Origin: Spirodela intermedia
Lineage: Eukaryota; Streptophyta; Magnoliopsida; Alismatales; Araceae
DNA length: 64,000 nucleotides
Assembly (NCBI GenBank): GCA_902729315.2
Contig: LR746265.1
Location: 6,118,892 to 6,182,891, forward strand
Reading direction: 5' to 3'
A program made the position numbers and the translations under genes. The notes beneath the pieces are model-generated. The model saw only the letters and a list, made by a program, of their open reading frames with translations, had not been told where the DNA came from and searched no databases. Below are positions 1 through 13,800 of this stretch, piece after piece; position 1 is the first letter of the stretch, and every line of letters starts with the position of its first letter.

Positions 1-1319
1 AGTTGGGATTTGATCTTTTTAAAATAAAATTTAAAATTTTATTTTTCCACATCAAGAAGCCAGATAAGAATGTGTATTATAAAATTATAAGTTTTGCAGC
101 ATAAAGATGGAGGTGTTCTGCCTCTGGCACGAACCTCCATTGAAAGAAGTTGGAAAATATTGTTCGATTGGCAGCAAAACACCGTCTGGCAAGTGTTTAA
201 ATCTAGTTGAAGAACACAGACATAATTGGAATCGATTACAATATCTCTCTACTCATAGGAGGCCTAGCAATTGAATTCTAGTAACACACGGAGAATTTTA
301 CCTTTAGATCCATAGTGAATAAACAAAAAAAAATCTCAGACAGAAATACTTAGAAACGACCTGGATAAGAACGAATTCATGTATATGATGTCCGTACCCA
401 CTAAGGTAGCCTCTACTGATTAGCATCTTTTCAAATCCAGGAAACCAGAAAATCTATTCAACTTGCATCATTTGACAGGCTAAGTTTTCTAGTTCCCGAA
501 TAGCAGCCTTTCAAGCCCTCTCATGCCCTCCCATGTTCTCCTAGAAAAAAAGAAAAAGAAAAAAGAATGATCCGTTGTCAATTCTGCCCAAATCCTATGA
601 AAATGGTTTGACTAGAGGTTCTCAGGGTACATGATGCAGGAGCGAACAGTCTGACACTGTGAAGACATCACTAGACCAAAGATGCAATATTCCCTACCGA
701 AATCATTCAAGAAAAGAAAAATTCGGAGCCTCAACTTCTTCATTAAATGGATCTTTCCTAACTTTAGCGTGTGCCTTCATCCCATGATACGCCCCATTAC
801 AAGAAAGACAAAGACATCCCCAGGGATCAGGGTACTCTCAATTTAGAGCACACTTTCCAAAAAACAAACAAAAGAGGATCATTAGAACGAAATTGTGGCA
901 CGACAGAGGCATTCAATAGCACAGAATCTCAGAATTCATTACAGTTGGCAACATCAGCACACCCAATTCACCTTTCTCAGTATCAGACCGTGCCCACCCC
1001 CCTTCCTGCACAATTTCCAACACTAACAAGAAAATAAATTTCAATCAACATGTCTGTTCCTTTACATCATCGTTAATGCCGATTCAATGTCCGTTTACCA
1101 CATTATTTTCACCAATATGAGGTCATATTTCGTTCTTATGAAAGGACAGGGCAATTTTTTTAGCAAAAATTCTCTTAGCGAGGGTCACAAAGAAACTACG
1201 TCACATTTTTGATTAATGGCTACAATATCTACATGCATTTTCAGGATACAAAATGCAAACTTCAGTTTACTACCGATTCAAAAGAAGGAAAGAATGATCA
1301 AGGAAAGCTAACAAATCAC
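1..1319 (-). other. Probable NLE1 intron sequence
   Basis: This AT-rich stretch follows the donor site at 1319 (GTGATT) of the last exon placed for NLE1. I searched the minus strand for the expected next blade (LVSGSDDFTMFLWEP and GHQQLVNHVYFSPDG in the family) and did not find it. Short open frames here have no recognisable similarity. The best reading is a long intron running off the left edge. Confidence 0.45.
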
Positions 1320-4300
1320 CTCTTTCATTTCTTCCGGGGATGAATACTGTTTGCAAGTATGATCAAAAGCACCAGTGCGGAGTGTGTATTCAGTGCTTAG
1401 AGCAAGAGAATTCACCCAATGTCCATGTCCCTAGAAACAAAAACATCAAGGCAGACGATGAAAAGCGAACCAACAACAATCATCAAGCATGTGATGAGCT
1501 AGAAAACCATAAAAAAAAATACCCTATACATAAGGTGAAAATAAGGTGAAAAGTTTGTCTCCTCTTATTCTCACTATAGTGGCAGGAATTGACAAGCCAT
1601 TTGACACGTCCATATGCCCTCTACGTTTCAGAATGCTCTCCTTAGTATATCACATAACCAAACCTGACTTTGACATATTTTACATTTAAAAATAAAAAGT
1701 AGAAATCGGTTGAAACTCTACAGCATCCTTAGATATTTAAAGACGCATTGAAGAAAAAGATTCATGAGAAAATAGAAAGCAGAGGTCGTTTGAGAAGATG
1801 GGTCAGTTGACCCAGGGCCTAGGTTGACTCCCAAAGGTCACAGGCTCAACTATGTTATAAACATGAGTGGGAGTGGGGAAAACCGCAGTCATTAGTTAAT
1901 TCACTTGCAGGAGAAAATAAATACCCATTTGCAATAAAACCGAATGACGATGTCCTAATGTATGAATCACAAGGGCATCTTTAGCATGGAGCGAGGTACA
2001 CAGCAGTACTTTCTGAGGAAAAAGCAAAATCATCCAGTGTTCTTCAGGTATGAATAGGTTTTTCAAGCGCATAGTTTGATATATATTATGATTATAATGT
2101 TCTCCAACATGATTCGGATTCAAAAAAGATGAAGTAAACTTTAAAGGCAGAAATTGCATAATTGTTTCAACTTTATCAGCTACAAGTATGAACAGGCAAC
2201 TACATTCATCAAGCCCAGGGATCAAAACCAACAGATAGGGGGAAAACTGCACCAACCACCAGCCATATCTGCGGCATGGGTATTTCTTCTGAGACATAGT
2301 AACTGGAAGCAGCTGCGTCATAACTGACACAGAAGAAGAGCAACTGGGGGGCAGAGAGCATCTGTACCTTCAGTTCACGAATCAGCTTTCCTTGTGATGT
2401 TTCCCAAACTTTGATGGTGCAATCCTGAGAACTGAACAGACAAGTGATTATAGAGGTGTCAAATTGATATCTTAAATATCACATTGTAAACAAGTTTTTT
2501 TAAAAAAAACCCTAAGCATGCCTAATTTAAGAAAACAATAAAGAAAAACAATGAAAATATAACGAAACTGCCTAATTATCAGATCATCCACTTGATGGAC
2601 CGGCATTCTCATATCAGATGGGTGGTTTAGATATGTAGATCTAGATTAGGATCACTACTCGTGGACACCAATCCAATTCCACAGCTGCATACGGTCAATG
2701 AGAAATCCTCTAATATGAAATGGCACCTAACAGTCGGGAATTGACTCCTAAAATAAGGATAAGGTTTTCAGGACTCCCTGTCACAATCCGCATCTGAATC
2801 AATTGATTCAGAAAAATGAGAATAGGTGCACATGTAACAACGGTCAGATTGAACTGAACTAGAAAGACAAAAACATTAACTAGAAATTTAAACTATAAAC
2901 TATCAAAGACTTGTACCTTGTGTATATCATTCCGTCACCACCCCACCTCACACAAGTTACTGCCAGTGTATGACCAGTGAGGATGATTAAACATTTCCTC
3001 AAAGTGACGTCCCATATCCGCGCATCTCCATCTTTGCTAGAACTTACAAATCGACGGCATGGAGCTTGTAAATGAACAGGTTCCCAAGATAGTCCAGTAA
3101 TCCACTTTTTATGACCCTGGTAACAGTTAGAAAATAGGTAGAATCATTAGAAGAAGACAAAAAAAGAACGTAGTTACACTTCCTTAAATCTAGTTTCAAT
3201 CGAGGGTACAAAACTTCCATATCAATTTAACAAAACGCGTCCTTAAACAGGCCAGGAAGGAAATTCGACATACAAATTGAAGTTCAAATAATAAGCACAT
3301 ACGTTCTATGAGGCAAGTGTGACAGCAGAATACTAGAAGAAAAGTTCAAAGTACTAAAAAACTTTAAAGGTAACGTACTGCCTCAGTGACGGTTTTGATT
3401 AAGGCAAAAGCACAAAAGAAGTTGACTTACAGTGAATGGATTTCCTGATGGTTTCCCTGTTTGTGGATCCCAGATAATAATTTCTCCAGCCTTGCTACCA
3501 CTCACGAGATGCTTACCATCCGGCGACCATGCAATACAAAGCACCCAATTTTTATGGCCTAAGATGCAACAATACACGTATAAGAGATATTCTCTAGTGG
3601 CAATAACAATATTATCAATTATTTCAAAATATTGAAAAGTGATCAATTATTTACAATTACTAAATACCGAACATGTCTAATCAGGTAAAACAAGATACAG
3701 ACAGAAGAACTGATGGTCTCTTTCATAGGCCAAAGGACCCGAGATTTTCTTAAAACCAAAAAGAAATAAAAGCAACCCTAGAATAACAAGGACCTATGAT
3801 ACATATGCGTAAATCTATTTTAAGATACAAATTCCTAGACAACGTGTGAGGTTGTGATCTCTGAAATGTACATGATATCTCAAAAATCTTAAAGTAAACA
3901 CCTCTCAACACCATCTACCAACATGGGGAGTCAGAACCAGCAATGAAAGTCGCCCAATGATAATCTAAACTGGCGGGATTAGAGCCTTAAATTTGTCCCA
4001 AATTATCATATCCACCAATAGTTTTTTTTGGACGTAGGCACAAGGAAACCTGCCACACAGGGACCACTGGAATGGCAGGCGTATTTCAGTCTGAATATGC
4101 CATGCATAGTCCTGTCTGGTACACAGTAACCATATTCTATCTAAATAAACAGGAATCTCGGGACCTTTATGTGAGAGAATAAAGGAGAACGTCATTAGTT
4201 CATCTACATCTTATTCTAGGAGATAACAGGGAAAAGGTCGTAGAAAATGTCCAATTATATGAGGTTTACGTTAAAATGTATCTTCGTCTTGCTAACCTGT

Positions 4301-6751
4301 ACAAGTAAACAATGGCGTCTGGGTGTTAAGATCCCATAACCGTACAGTGGTATCACCAGAACCACTTGCCAAGCTTCTTCCATCAGGGCTAAAGACAACC
4401 GAAAGCACAGCTTCTGTGTGACCTGAAAAAGATTTAAAACTATGAAAAATTCTGCTCCAAGATACCAAATAGGAAGAAAATAGTTCATAGCTTTTGAATA
4501 TTGGAGATAAAATAAATGCAACGCAAATCAATGAAAAAAAGTTAACACAGTAACAATTTGACTCTTGAATTAAAAAGAAGTTGACAATCGCTACGCAACA
4601 TCTGATGATCGTCAAGTTCCTTCAGTCCCAACCAGAAAAAAAAGAAAGAACAAGAGCATAAGCTAGTAGTGAGTAAATTTTGGTCACAAGACAGTGTGTT
4701 TTAGGGGAGGGAGGGATGGAGGGTGGGGGGAGAGAGAGAGACAGAGAGAGCATCTCAATTCTTTTTGCACCAAAGGCCCACATACACTAGGGAATGCGCG
4801 AAACCCTGCGTGAATTGAATTAATCAGATTAACCCATTTACGTGTTTATTAATGTACTCGATCAATGTATCTGCAAGTATACTTACGTGTCTATATCAGT
4901 AATTACCAGCTCATTGCAGAAAATAAAAAACCTAATCTTGTGCAAGGAGCAAAAATCCGCCTATACTTCAAACCTTTCTTACTGCAATGACAGCACCACT
5001 TGGATATATACCGTCCTCTGACAGGCAACTGGAACTCTCTGGCTTAGAGCTCTTGTCATACCAATGGAAGCATAAGTTTTACCGTCACAATTCATATTTT
5101 TTTGTTCTGTGAAAACCCTACGTGGGAGATTTTACCCACATCAATGTACAAGTTGAGTGATCCATGGCTCTGTACTCCGTCGCAACATCTACAAAATCAT
5201 TATTTGGGTAGCCACTTCATAGTTCACGTTCCTGTCCGTAGCTAAGTCATTGTACATACCAATACATAGAAATTTATTGAAAATATTTGAAAATGAGGCC
5301 TGCAATTGGAACTCTCTGGCCTAGAGGTCTTGTGATACAGAATATGAAGGTTCTTTTGAATGAAAGGAGGGGAAACTCCCCGGAGATATTGTTTGTAAGC
5401 TCTCTTTGTGGGTGCGGACCAAGAACGAAAGTGTTCAACAAGTGCAAGCACGGTAAGCCTAGATCAGAACTGAAACCAAAGGACCTTGAGCAATCTAAAA
5501 ACTCCTTTAGATAGCTCCAACTTGTGTAGAACGCTGTAAAATAATAAGTACACATGATATATGGTATTCTTATTCACTGACTAACAACTATTATTCCACG
5601 CCAGATATTTGATAAGCATGTAAATGTGGTCGTTGCTGACGTGGAATGACGATTTACGGCCGTAATTGTTTTTCCTTCTTCTTTCCTCCCATCTGAAGTA
5701 CAAAGACATCGCCTACAAGTTTCTCATAACACTATCATAATCCATAAAAGTTCTTTGCTTGCACATACGAAAAAAACTGCCAGAAGTCAGATTATGTAGC
5801 CAAGGAAACTAATTGAGAATTAAACCTGGGTAAAACAAGTACTTTGTCATACATGGACAAGTAGCTACCAATCATAAATGGAAACTAGAAAATCGTCCAA
5901 TGAAAGGTTCTCTTCTCTTGGTGACAATTGAGCGACCAGGAAAAGATTGACGAAAATAACATCTTTACAATCTAAATCAGAAATTTGATGGTACTCGACA
6001 ATACGCAGGGAGGTGGATTCTTACTACTAGCTAAGGATGGACGATGTCTGGTCAAAAAACTCTCTTAGAAAACGTGGAACGGTTCGATCACGGCGATATT
6101 ACAGTCCCCGGATAGTGGTGGCAGAAAGTCAAATCCAAATAAGTAACTTTTACTAACCAGCAATAGTTGCAGAGCAGCGGTTGACGGGACGGATTCGAAA
6201 GAGCGCTTGAGGCTGGTAGACAATTTGCAACGTTCTCTCCACGGACACTATTATGCCAAGAAAACAGTCGCGTGTGATAAATTCAATCAAATGGCGTGAA
6301 GAGACGTTCCTTGAGATCAGTAACTTACATTTTTTCTTCTGCAAATAAATCCCGAGCTGTTCCACGAGCTCCTCGTCCGATATGTAAAATGCGTAAGGCA
6401 CCTTCTCCTCCTTCAAATGAAATAAGCCGAAATTCGATGAATGGATAGGAACGGAGGACATACATTGCACGAGCATCGACAAATGATTTAAAAAAAAGAA
6501 AGCAAGCATCTCGTGGTACAGCCACGACACCCCTGAGAAGGGCAAAAACAGAGCGAGGGTTCGCTTCATACATTGTTAAGGCGAGCATTGACGATCTCCT
6601 GAAGCTGAAGGGGACCGACGTTGAGGGGAAGAGCGATTTGGGGACCTAGGCGCTCACCTTCCGGGTCGGCCAACTGGCATATCACCACGCTGCTCTCGCT
6701 GGCGGCCGTACTACCCGCAGCCTCCGCTCCTTCCACGTCCATCTTCCTCAT
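1320..6751 (-). CDS. NLE1: Notchless protein homolog (NLE domain + WD40 repeats), 3' part missing
   Basis: Ribosome-assembly factor: known Notchless/Rsa4 proteins bind pre-60S particles and the AAA-ATPase MDN1/Rea1 in the nucleus. Eight exons were placed on the minus strand: 6572-6751, 6329-6410, 6158-6247, 4297-4422, 3431-3558, 2917-3116, 2368-2431 and 1320-1430. They sum to 981 bp, or 327 codons, with every junction in phase. Residues about 16-80 form the NLE domain ([14 protein letters not shown], then [11 protein letters not shown]), followed by [18 protein letters not shown]40 blades then follow, including [63 protein letters not shown] and [15 protein letters not shown]. Family members are about 475-480 residues, so the last three or four blades are absent; no matching exon was found in 1-1319, and they probably lie beyond the left edge. 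The start at 6751 has a second in-frame Met three codons later. Confidence 0.95.
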
Positions 6752-7876
6752 CCTCCACGAGCCGAGAGGAGAGCTACGATGGGCGAGGACGGCGTCTCCG
6801 AGATGGCCAGAACCGACGCTTAGGGTTTTAGAGTTTTTTAGGGATTATAGGGTTTTAGGACTGACCGTTGGATGGAAGTCACGTGGCATGGTCGAAGGTG
6901 ATTAACTGCCCGAACAAAAGTATTTTTTACGATTAAATATATACGATTTAATGGCGTGGTAAATTATTCCGTAGAGACGTATTTTCTAGTCTCCCACTTC
7001 CACGCCTGATTTTAAAATTAAATAAATAAATAGGAAAACCGTAAATTAAGAAAAAAATACGACGTTGACTTACAGCCCCCACGTGCTCATCGACTTTATT
7101 TGACCGTTGGGGTGTTCGAGGACGGTCGTCTGCGGATAAATAGTAGGTTGGGGAGGAGAAGATCCGGCTCCGGCGAGGTATCCGGCGAATTATTTGGCGG
7201 CAAACTGAACAGTCAAGTTCTAGCGCTCCATCGCCGCCTTCATCCTGATCTGGATGTTCATCCTCTTCGTAGGAGGAGCCTTTCGCCCTATCAATGGATC
7301 TCTGGAAAGCCAATAGAAGACGGGTGCTCCGTTAACTTCGGTTTCCGGAGACCGGCGCTGACTTCCTGCGGGCACTCGTCGTTGGTCGAGTCTACGCGGT
7401 GGCCACCATGGATCGATGTCACTGGACAACAGCTTGATTGTGGGCCCGAAGAAGAAGGGAAGCCGACTTGCAGCCGGCTAGCCGGTTGCAAGGCACGACT
7501 TCTCCAACTTGGACGCAAAGACCCCGGTGTTCCACGCGCTGCTAGATCGGAGGCATTCAACGGAAGATCCGCAGGCCCTAACCACCACCTTCTTCTTCTT
7601 CTTCCTGCTCCTCCTCGCCCTTCTTCCGCTTTTGCCGCTTTCCATCTTCTGATCCTCGTTTATTGGCGTCTAGCTGCCGTCCTCTTTCATTTCCTCGCGG
7701 AGCTGAGAGCTTCCCGCTCCTGAGCGCCGTCTTGTTGAGGTCTTCCATTGGAAATTGGCTTCGCAAAGGCCCTCATCAGTCCGTCCGCTGGATTCGTTTC
7801 CGAGCAGAAGAAGGGGAGAGAAGATTAACAAGAAGCATCGCCCGCCTTTACATCTCATATCGGCCATCGAATCCTG
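6752..7876. promoter_or_regulatory. Divergent promoter region between NLE1 and PLD beta
   Basis: The start codons of NLE1 (minus) and phospholipase D beta (plus) are 1,125 bp apart and point away from each other. The NLE1 side carries telo-boxes. On the PLD side a TATA-like GATAAATA lies at 7134-7141. If it is used, the PLD transcript would have a leader of roughly 700 nt containing upstream ATGs, or a leader intron. No conserved protein is encoded here. Confidence 0.45.
6818..6862 (-). promoter_or_regulatory. Two telo-boxes upstream of NLE1
   Basis: AAACCCTA occurs exactly twice on the minus strand, at 6821-6828 and 6848-6855, about 70-105 bp upstream of the NLE1 start codon. Related AACCCTAA-like bases lie between and around them. 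Telo-boxes are known to mark promoters of plant ribosomal-protein and ribosome-biogenesis genes, which fits the inferred function of NLE1. They may lie in the proximal promoter or the 5' UTR. Confidence 0.6.
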
Positions 7877-10800
7877 ATGGATAGCGGCGGCAATCCCTAT
7901 CCCTATGGGTACCCTCCACCCGGCTCGACTCCCTATTCGTATCCTCCTCTGCACCCCTCCCATTCATTCTCCGGCGAGCAACACCAACAGACGACTAATT
8001 CCGGAGCCTTCCCCTATCCCCCTCCACCATACACTGGTTCACAACCTCCCTATCCTCCTGCGTACCCAATTCCATCGTATCCCCCCCCTCCTCATGTCTA
8101 TCCATCTACCGGCCCCCCATCTGCGCCGCCCCTCGATCCAAACCCCCCACATCGGCCTGCCCTGCATCAGCACAACAGCTTCCAGTATGACGGCTACCCT
8201 TACCAGCAATTTGGTCAATACCCCCCTGAAAATCCCCGCCCTCCGCCCCGCTCCGAGAGCTTCTCTGGGTACCATCACCAGGATTTCTCTGGGTACCAGC
8301 GCCAAGACAGTTCTGCGGCTCCGCAGACGGCAGCAAATTATCCTCCAGTGTCAGTGGATCACTTCGGCAACCCAGTGAGGTTTGGCGATCCCCCAACATC
8401 CTATGGCCCCCCGCCGCCTCCCTCATCTTCCACCATGACAACTCCATCTGTTTATCCACTGAACGACCGCTTGGAAAATGTTCGGCTGTCTGACCAGCCG
8501 TCCTCCGCTGTCGGTTCACCGTCTGTGTTGAGCCCTTCTGTGAGTTCCCACGATCGACCAGGTATGTACAGCCACCCCAATTACTCATTTCCGGCCAGCT
8601 TCTCTCCTCAAGTTCCGTCTGCTCCGTCTGCTCCGTCTGCTCCGAGGCCACATAGTGGATCACAGCAAGGGCAGATGACGCAGATTGTCCCCTTTCAGCC
8701 TTCTAAACTATCTCTGAAGGTCCTACTCTTGCACGGGAGCTTGGATATCATTGTGGTTGCTGCGAAGAACTTGCCCAACAAGGACATGTTCTCGAAAACT
8801 ATTGTAGACATCATTGGCCCGGGGCTCCTGAAAAACCTCAGCGGGAAATTGGAAGAGCACAGCATGCCTTCCGTCACTAGTGACCCTTATGTCACCTTCT
8901 CTGTATCCAACGCTGTTCTTGGCCGGACTTATGTGATCAGTAACAGCGAGAATCCTGTCTGGAACCAGCACTTCTATGTGCCCGTCGCGCATTATGGCTC
9001 AGAGATCTGTTTTGCGGTCAAGGACAGCGATGTCGTGGGCTCCCAGCTCATAGGGACTGTTGTGATTCCAGCTGAGCGAATCTACGACGGATCGAAAGTC
9101 GAAGGGATTTTTCCAGTCCTGGGAACCAATGGAAAGCCTTGTAAGCGTAATGCGACTTTACAGCTCTCCATTCAGTATATACCGGCTGAATTGCTGGCCA
9201 TGTATCACCATGGAGTGGGTCCAGCCTACAACGGTATATCAGGTACATATTTCCCTCACAGGAAAGGTGGGAATGTTAAACTTTATCAGGATGCTCATGT
9301 CCCAGATGGTTGTCTTCCGGATATAAGGCTGGAAAATGGCATGGCTTATGAGCATGGGAGGTGCTGGGAAGATATTTTTAATGCAATAAGTCAGGCTCGT
9401 CGTTTGGTTTACATCACAGGCTGGTCAGTCTACCACAATGTACAGTTGGTTAGACATGGTCAAAATGGATCAGTCTCTATGCTCGGGGAACTTCTAAAGT
9501 TGAAGTCACAGGAAGGAGTTAGGGTGTTGCTTCTTGTATGGGATGATCCCACATCTAGGAATATTATCGGTATCAGAACAGTAAGGCTGAAAACTCTCTT
9601 CCTGGTGCAATCTTTTTGCATTAATAGTTGTTCACGTGATTCATCAGTGGATGTATTTTATATCTTAAAAATTCCATGTAGAGCATATGTTTTCCTGCTT
9701 TTAATCCCGAGTGAAACAGCTGCGCCCGTGTGTTTATCTGTCCTTAGTAACCTTTGATTCGTCATTTACTCTAACGGACATTGAGAGCTTATGATTCTAT
9801 TGGATCAATAAAGCTTAAATTTGGAAGATATATTTTTGGTTTCCTCATGACAACTAGCTGGGGGAAAAATGCTCCTAAACACTAAAAGGCTTATTTTGTG
9901 AACTTGAGATATATAATGATTGGGCGTCCCATACTGTGTCAGGCCTTACGACACTTCATTTTATTTTCAAACTTCTTTATAAATTGATTTAAAAAAATTT
10001 CACATTCATAGTTTTAAGTGGTTTATTGTGACTAGTGCAATCCTTTTTTCTATATTTGATTTCATAATTTTTCACATTCATAGTTTATGGGCGCCCCATT
10101 CTATATTTGATTTCATAATTTTAAGTGACTAGTGCAATCCTTTTTTGAGTTCCTTTGTCTGGATGACAATTATTGTCACGAGCCGGATTTAATTTTCATC
10201 CTGGAAATTATTCGGTGTAAATTGTTTCTTTCACTGATTTTTATGGTACAATTTTAACATGCTCTGAAAAGCATCTGTATAGATTCCATGGGTGGGGCCT
10301 AAAATAGAATAGACTGAACAGCTAAAAATATAACAGAACCAAGACTTCTTGTTTCAGACACTGGTGCCCGCTGAACACTATCGAAGAGACTATCTTTCAG
10401 AAAGTAGCACATGGTTGGGGATTTGCATAGAAGCTAGCAAATAGATTTAGTGATACCATGATGCAGAGTAAAATGATAACTACTTTCCCTTTCTAGCGCA
10501 CAGCAATTGTTGAAATCCTTGATGTGCATTTTATATTTTTCAGTCTATCACATTTTTTTCAACTGACACAAGTTTCCATGTAGAAGCTAGAAAATAAACT
10601 TAATGACCTCATGATAGAAATAAAGACGAGCGTTGGTCCTCCTTTTTACCACAAAGAACTTGCTATAATCTTGATTGCTCATTTCGATTTTTCGCTCTAT
10701 CATGTCCTCAAGCAACGGTAGGTAAGCATCCGGAAGTGTGCTTGGATTTTGGAAGTCAAGTAGTCTGACAGGCTGTCTATGCCAGGTCACTTCAAATGTA

Positions 10801-13800
10801 ACCCCAACAAAGATAGCAGCCATTTATGTATTGTCGAATCTTGTTATTTCCTAACTCAAAACCTCCTGCCAATTTACCACTCACATCTCACTTAAATACG
10901 CACAAGACCAATTTACCATTTACATCAATCCGCTTCAGAAAACAAATTCCCAAGATATTTTCTCAGTAATGAGAAGTTCACTCGCAATGATGCATTATAT
11001 TTGTGTCCTTGAGGATGAAAATGGAAACTTTAGGAGGAAAATTTATTGAAGCAGAGTGCTGAGTCGCGCTAAACTTTAAATTCCAACCCATCTGACCAGT
11101 AGCCAAGTACAACTTCAAAATGTATTTGAGAAGATTCATGCTTTTCTTCTATAACCTTATTCTACTGTAGATGCTAGATGGCTGCAGAGTGCTGACCCTA
11201 TTCTGTCACCTTGAGATAAGATTTGTAACATTTTACCACGCTGCTTGCTATAAGTTCTTAAAAATAGATTTCCTGGGATGTTTAATCTTCCACATATGAA
11301 ATCTTTCTCTCCATCACGTTCAGAAATCAAACTAAAAACATCCATTATCATACGAAATCATAATTTTAAGTTTTGAAATTAGGAATTTCCATCACTAGAG
11401 TAACACAAAAAGACAGACTTTGTTATGGATTACAGGAATCGGTGATGTTTTGCAAAAATACTATAAATTTTTAAATTGAAGAATATCTTTAGTTTATTTT
11501 GTTCATTTGTCATTTGTCTTGGCTATTCATATAGTCAGGATGCTTGCTGATTGGACCAAAGGGCAACTGTGAAGAAAATCAGAACTCGAATTTTTTTAGC
11601 TGTGAATGAATTATCTTTGTGATTTATACTTGTAGACTTGTCTAGGTCTTGAAAGAGCTTGCACAAAATATGATGAAAATTAATGTTTCTTGTCAAGTTC
11701 CATTACTTTTCTTTTCATTGTTGATGCAGTGCATGCTTCATTTCTGATACGTAAGATCAATTTTATAATTTATAGGATGGATTAATGAAAACTCATGACG
11801 AGGAGACTGCTCGATTTTTCAAGCATTCTTCCGTGAAAGTCTTGCTCTGTCCTCGATCTGCTGGAAAAAGGCATAGCTGGGCTAAGCAACGGGTTATCTT
11901 CTTAATTACTTTTTCTAGCATTTCCTGTTCAACCTTGTCTGAGTTTTTTGTCATATAGTGCTCTAGTTCTTGCTAATATTTTAAAGATTTTTTTTATTGT
12001 TCTGCTTCTCCTGTGGAAACTTGAACGTTTTCGTAGATTATTCTCACCAGGTCATTTGGAGGGATAAAATGTCTGTTCCCAGTTAGTATCTGATCTCGAA
12101 TTACCTTATAAATTATTAGAATAATTTTTCCTGAGATTCATTCATTTCATTGCAAGGGAGAGATGGAATAAAGAATACCATTATTTCTGCTGCTTCCATT
12201 GTCAAGTTGCGTAGAAAATTGGTATATGTAGTGTCCATTATTCCTCTTTCACTATATTTTGTCAACAGTTTTGTAGTATTGAAAGAGGTATATTTTGATA
12301 TAACTGCTCTCCACCGTGTCTAGTGCATATCCGTACTTAGAAATGTGCAGTGCTTGCTGATTTTTTTGTTTCTCACATGTGTTACACCGGGTCTCTTTTC
12401 TATTTGTATTTTTATCTGACTTTTTTATGTGTGCATGCTCATAAAATTCGTCTCTGAAGGCTTCTTTTATCTGGCATTTATTCATTCGGTCCAATATACA
12501 TTCATATATATGCATATATGCATATATGTATGTGTTTATTTGTCATTATTCAATTATCAGTCCTAACATAGAATCTTGCTCATCAGGAAGTCGAAACTAT
12601 CTACACTCACCATCAGAAAACAGTGATTGTAGATGCTGATGCTGGGAATAATTGGAGGAAGATCGTTGCATTTGTTGGAGGCCTGGACTTGTGTGATGGC
12701 CGATATGATATGCCAGAGCATGCTATATTTAGAACATTACAGACGTTGCACAAGGATGACTACCATAATCCAACCTTCACGGTAATTTCAGTTATTCTAT
12801 TTTTTTAATGCTTGGGGATTATTTCCATATTTTTTTCCTTCTTTCAGACTCACTAATGATGATCTGACACTTACGGTTTCATCCCTTCCGAAAACTAGCA
12901 TGTTAATGGTCTTCTAAGAGGTATCAATTAAATAATAATGTTTTTAAATCTGAAGGTGAAAAGGAATTATATTACTGTTCTGCAGGATGTAAATCATTAA
13001 AGCAAACTCAAATTTCAGCTTTACAATATTAAGTGTGTATAAACTAGGAACTACCTTATTTATGATCAAGGGTATTAGAATGGAATAGAAAACTGTAAAT
13101 GACAGCGTGACAGTGAACAATGATGTAATATTTTAAACATTTTAATGACAAAATGTAGAAGGGCTCTAAAAACCATTGAGTTCCTTATGTTAAATTTGAA
13201 CCGAATTTTTTTGAGTTTATGATAGAAGTGGCATCTGATGAGTAGCCCTTTTAGTGGAGAGTGTTGAAAAGTGGTTGCTAAAACCTTGGACAACATACAT
13301 GTGCTACTGTCTGGAATTTTTTTTATCCGTTGCCTGGTAGTTGTCTACCCAAACATGTTGGGAAGGGAGAGAGTCTGGTACATTGTATTCTGCTTCTGGC
13401 ATGCTCGTGCGATGTTCATTTGGGCACTCTGGAAAAAGTACCATTTATCTGAAAAATTGAAGAAATAATGCTTGAAGAAAAAATTTGAATCACCGTAGAA
13501 CAGCTTTATCTTTTGCCAATGAGACACTAGTGGGTTTCCAAGTGGACACTTTCTGACATCACTAACATTTATGAATTATGATTCTGCATAAATTTGTAAA
13601 GGCTGGAGAATGTTTTGAGGGAATTCACTCTTGTCCGTTGTTGGGAATTCCATATATCTGCATCGTGGATACTTGTTTTCTTATCATCTATGGAGGAAAT
13701 ATTATTAATCATCCTTAGTCTGAAGTAAAGTTTTCCTCATTATCCTTGAATGAAGTATTTTAATATAAACGAAGAAGTTGAGGGTGTGTGGGACAGAGTT

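Noticed and set aside
771-1037. 88-codon plus-strand frame
   Set aside because: Polar low-complexity translation with no family signature, in a probable NLE1 intron.
1896-2330. 144-codon minus-strand frame within NLE1
   Set aside because: It lies entirely within the intron between exons 2368-2431 and 1320-1430, and the flanking exons join in phase without it.
7100-7723. 207-codon plus-strand frame before PLD beta
   Set aside because: Overlaps frames on the other strand, lies in the probable PLD leader, and has composition biased to Arg, Leu, Pro and Ser. It may hold upstream ATGs but is not supported as a gene.
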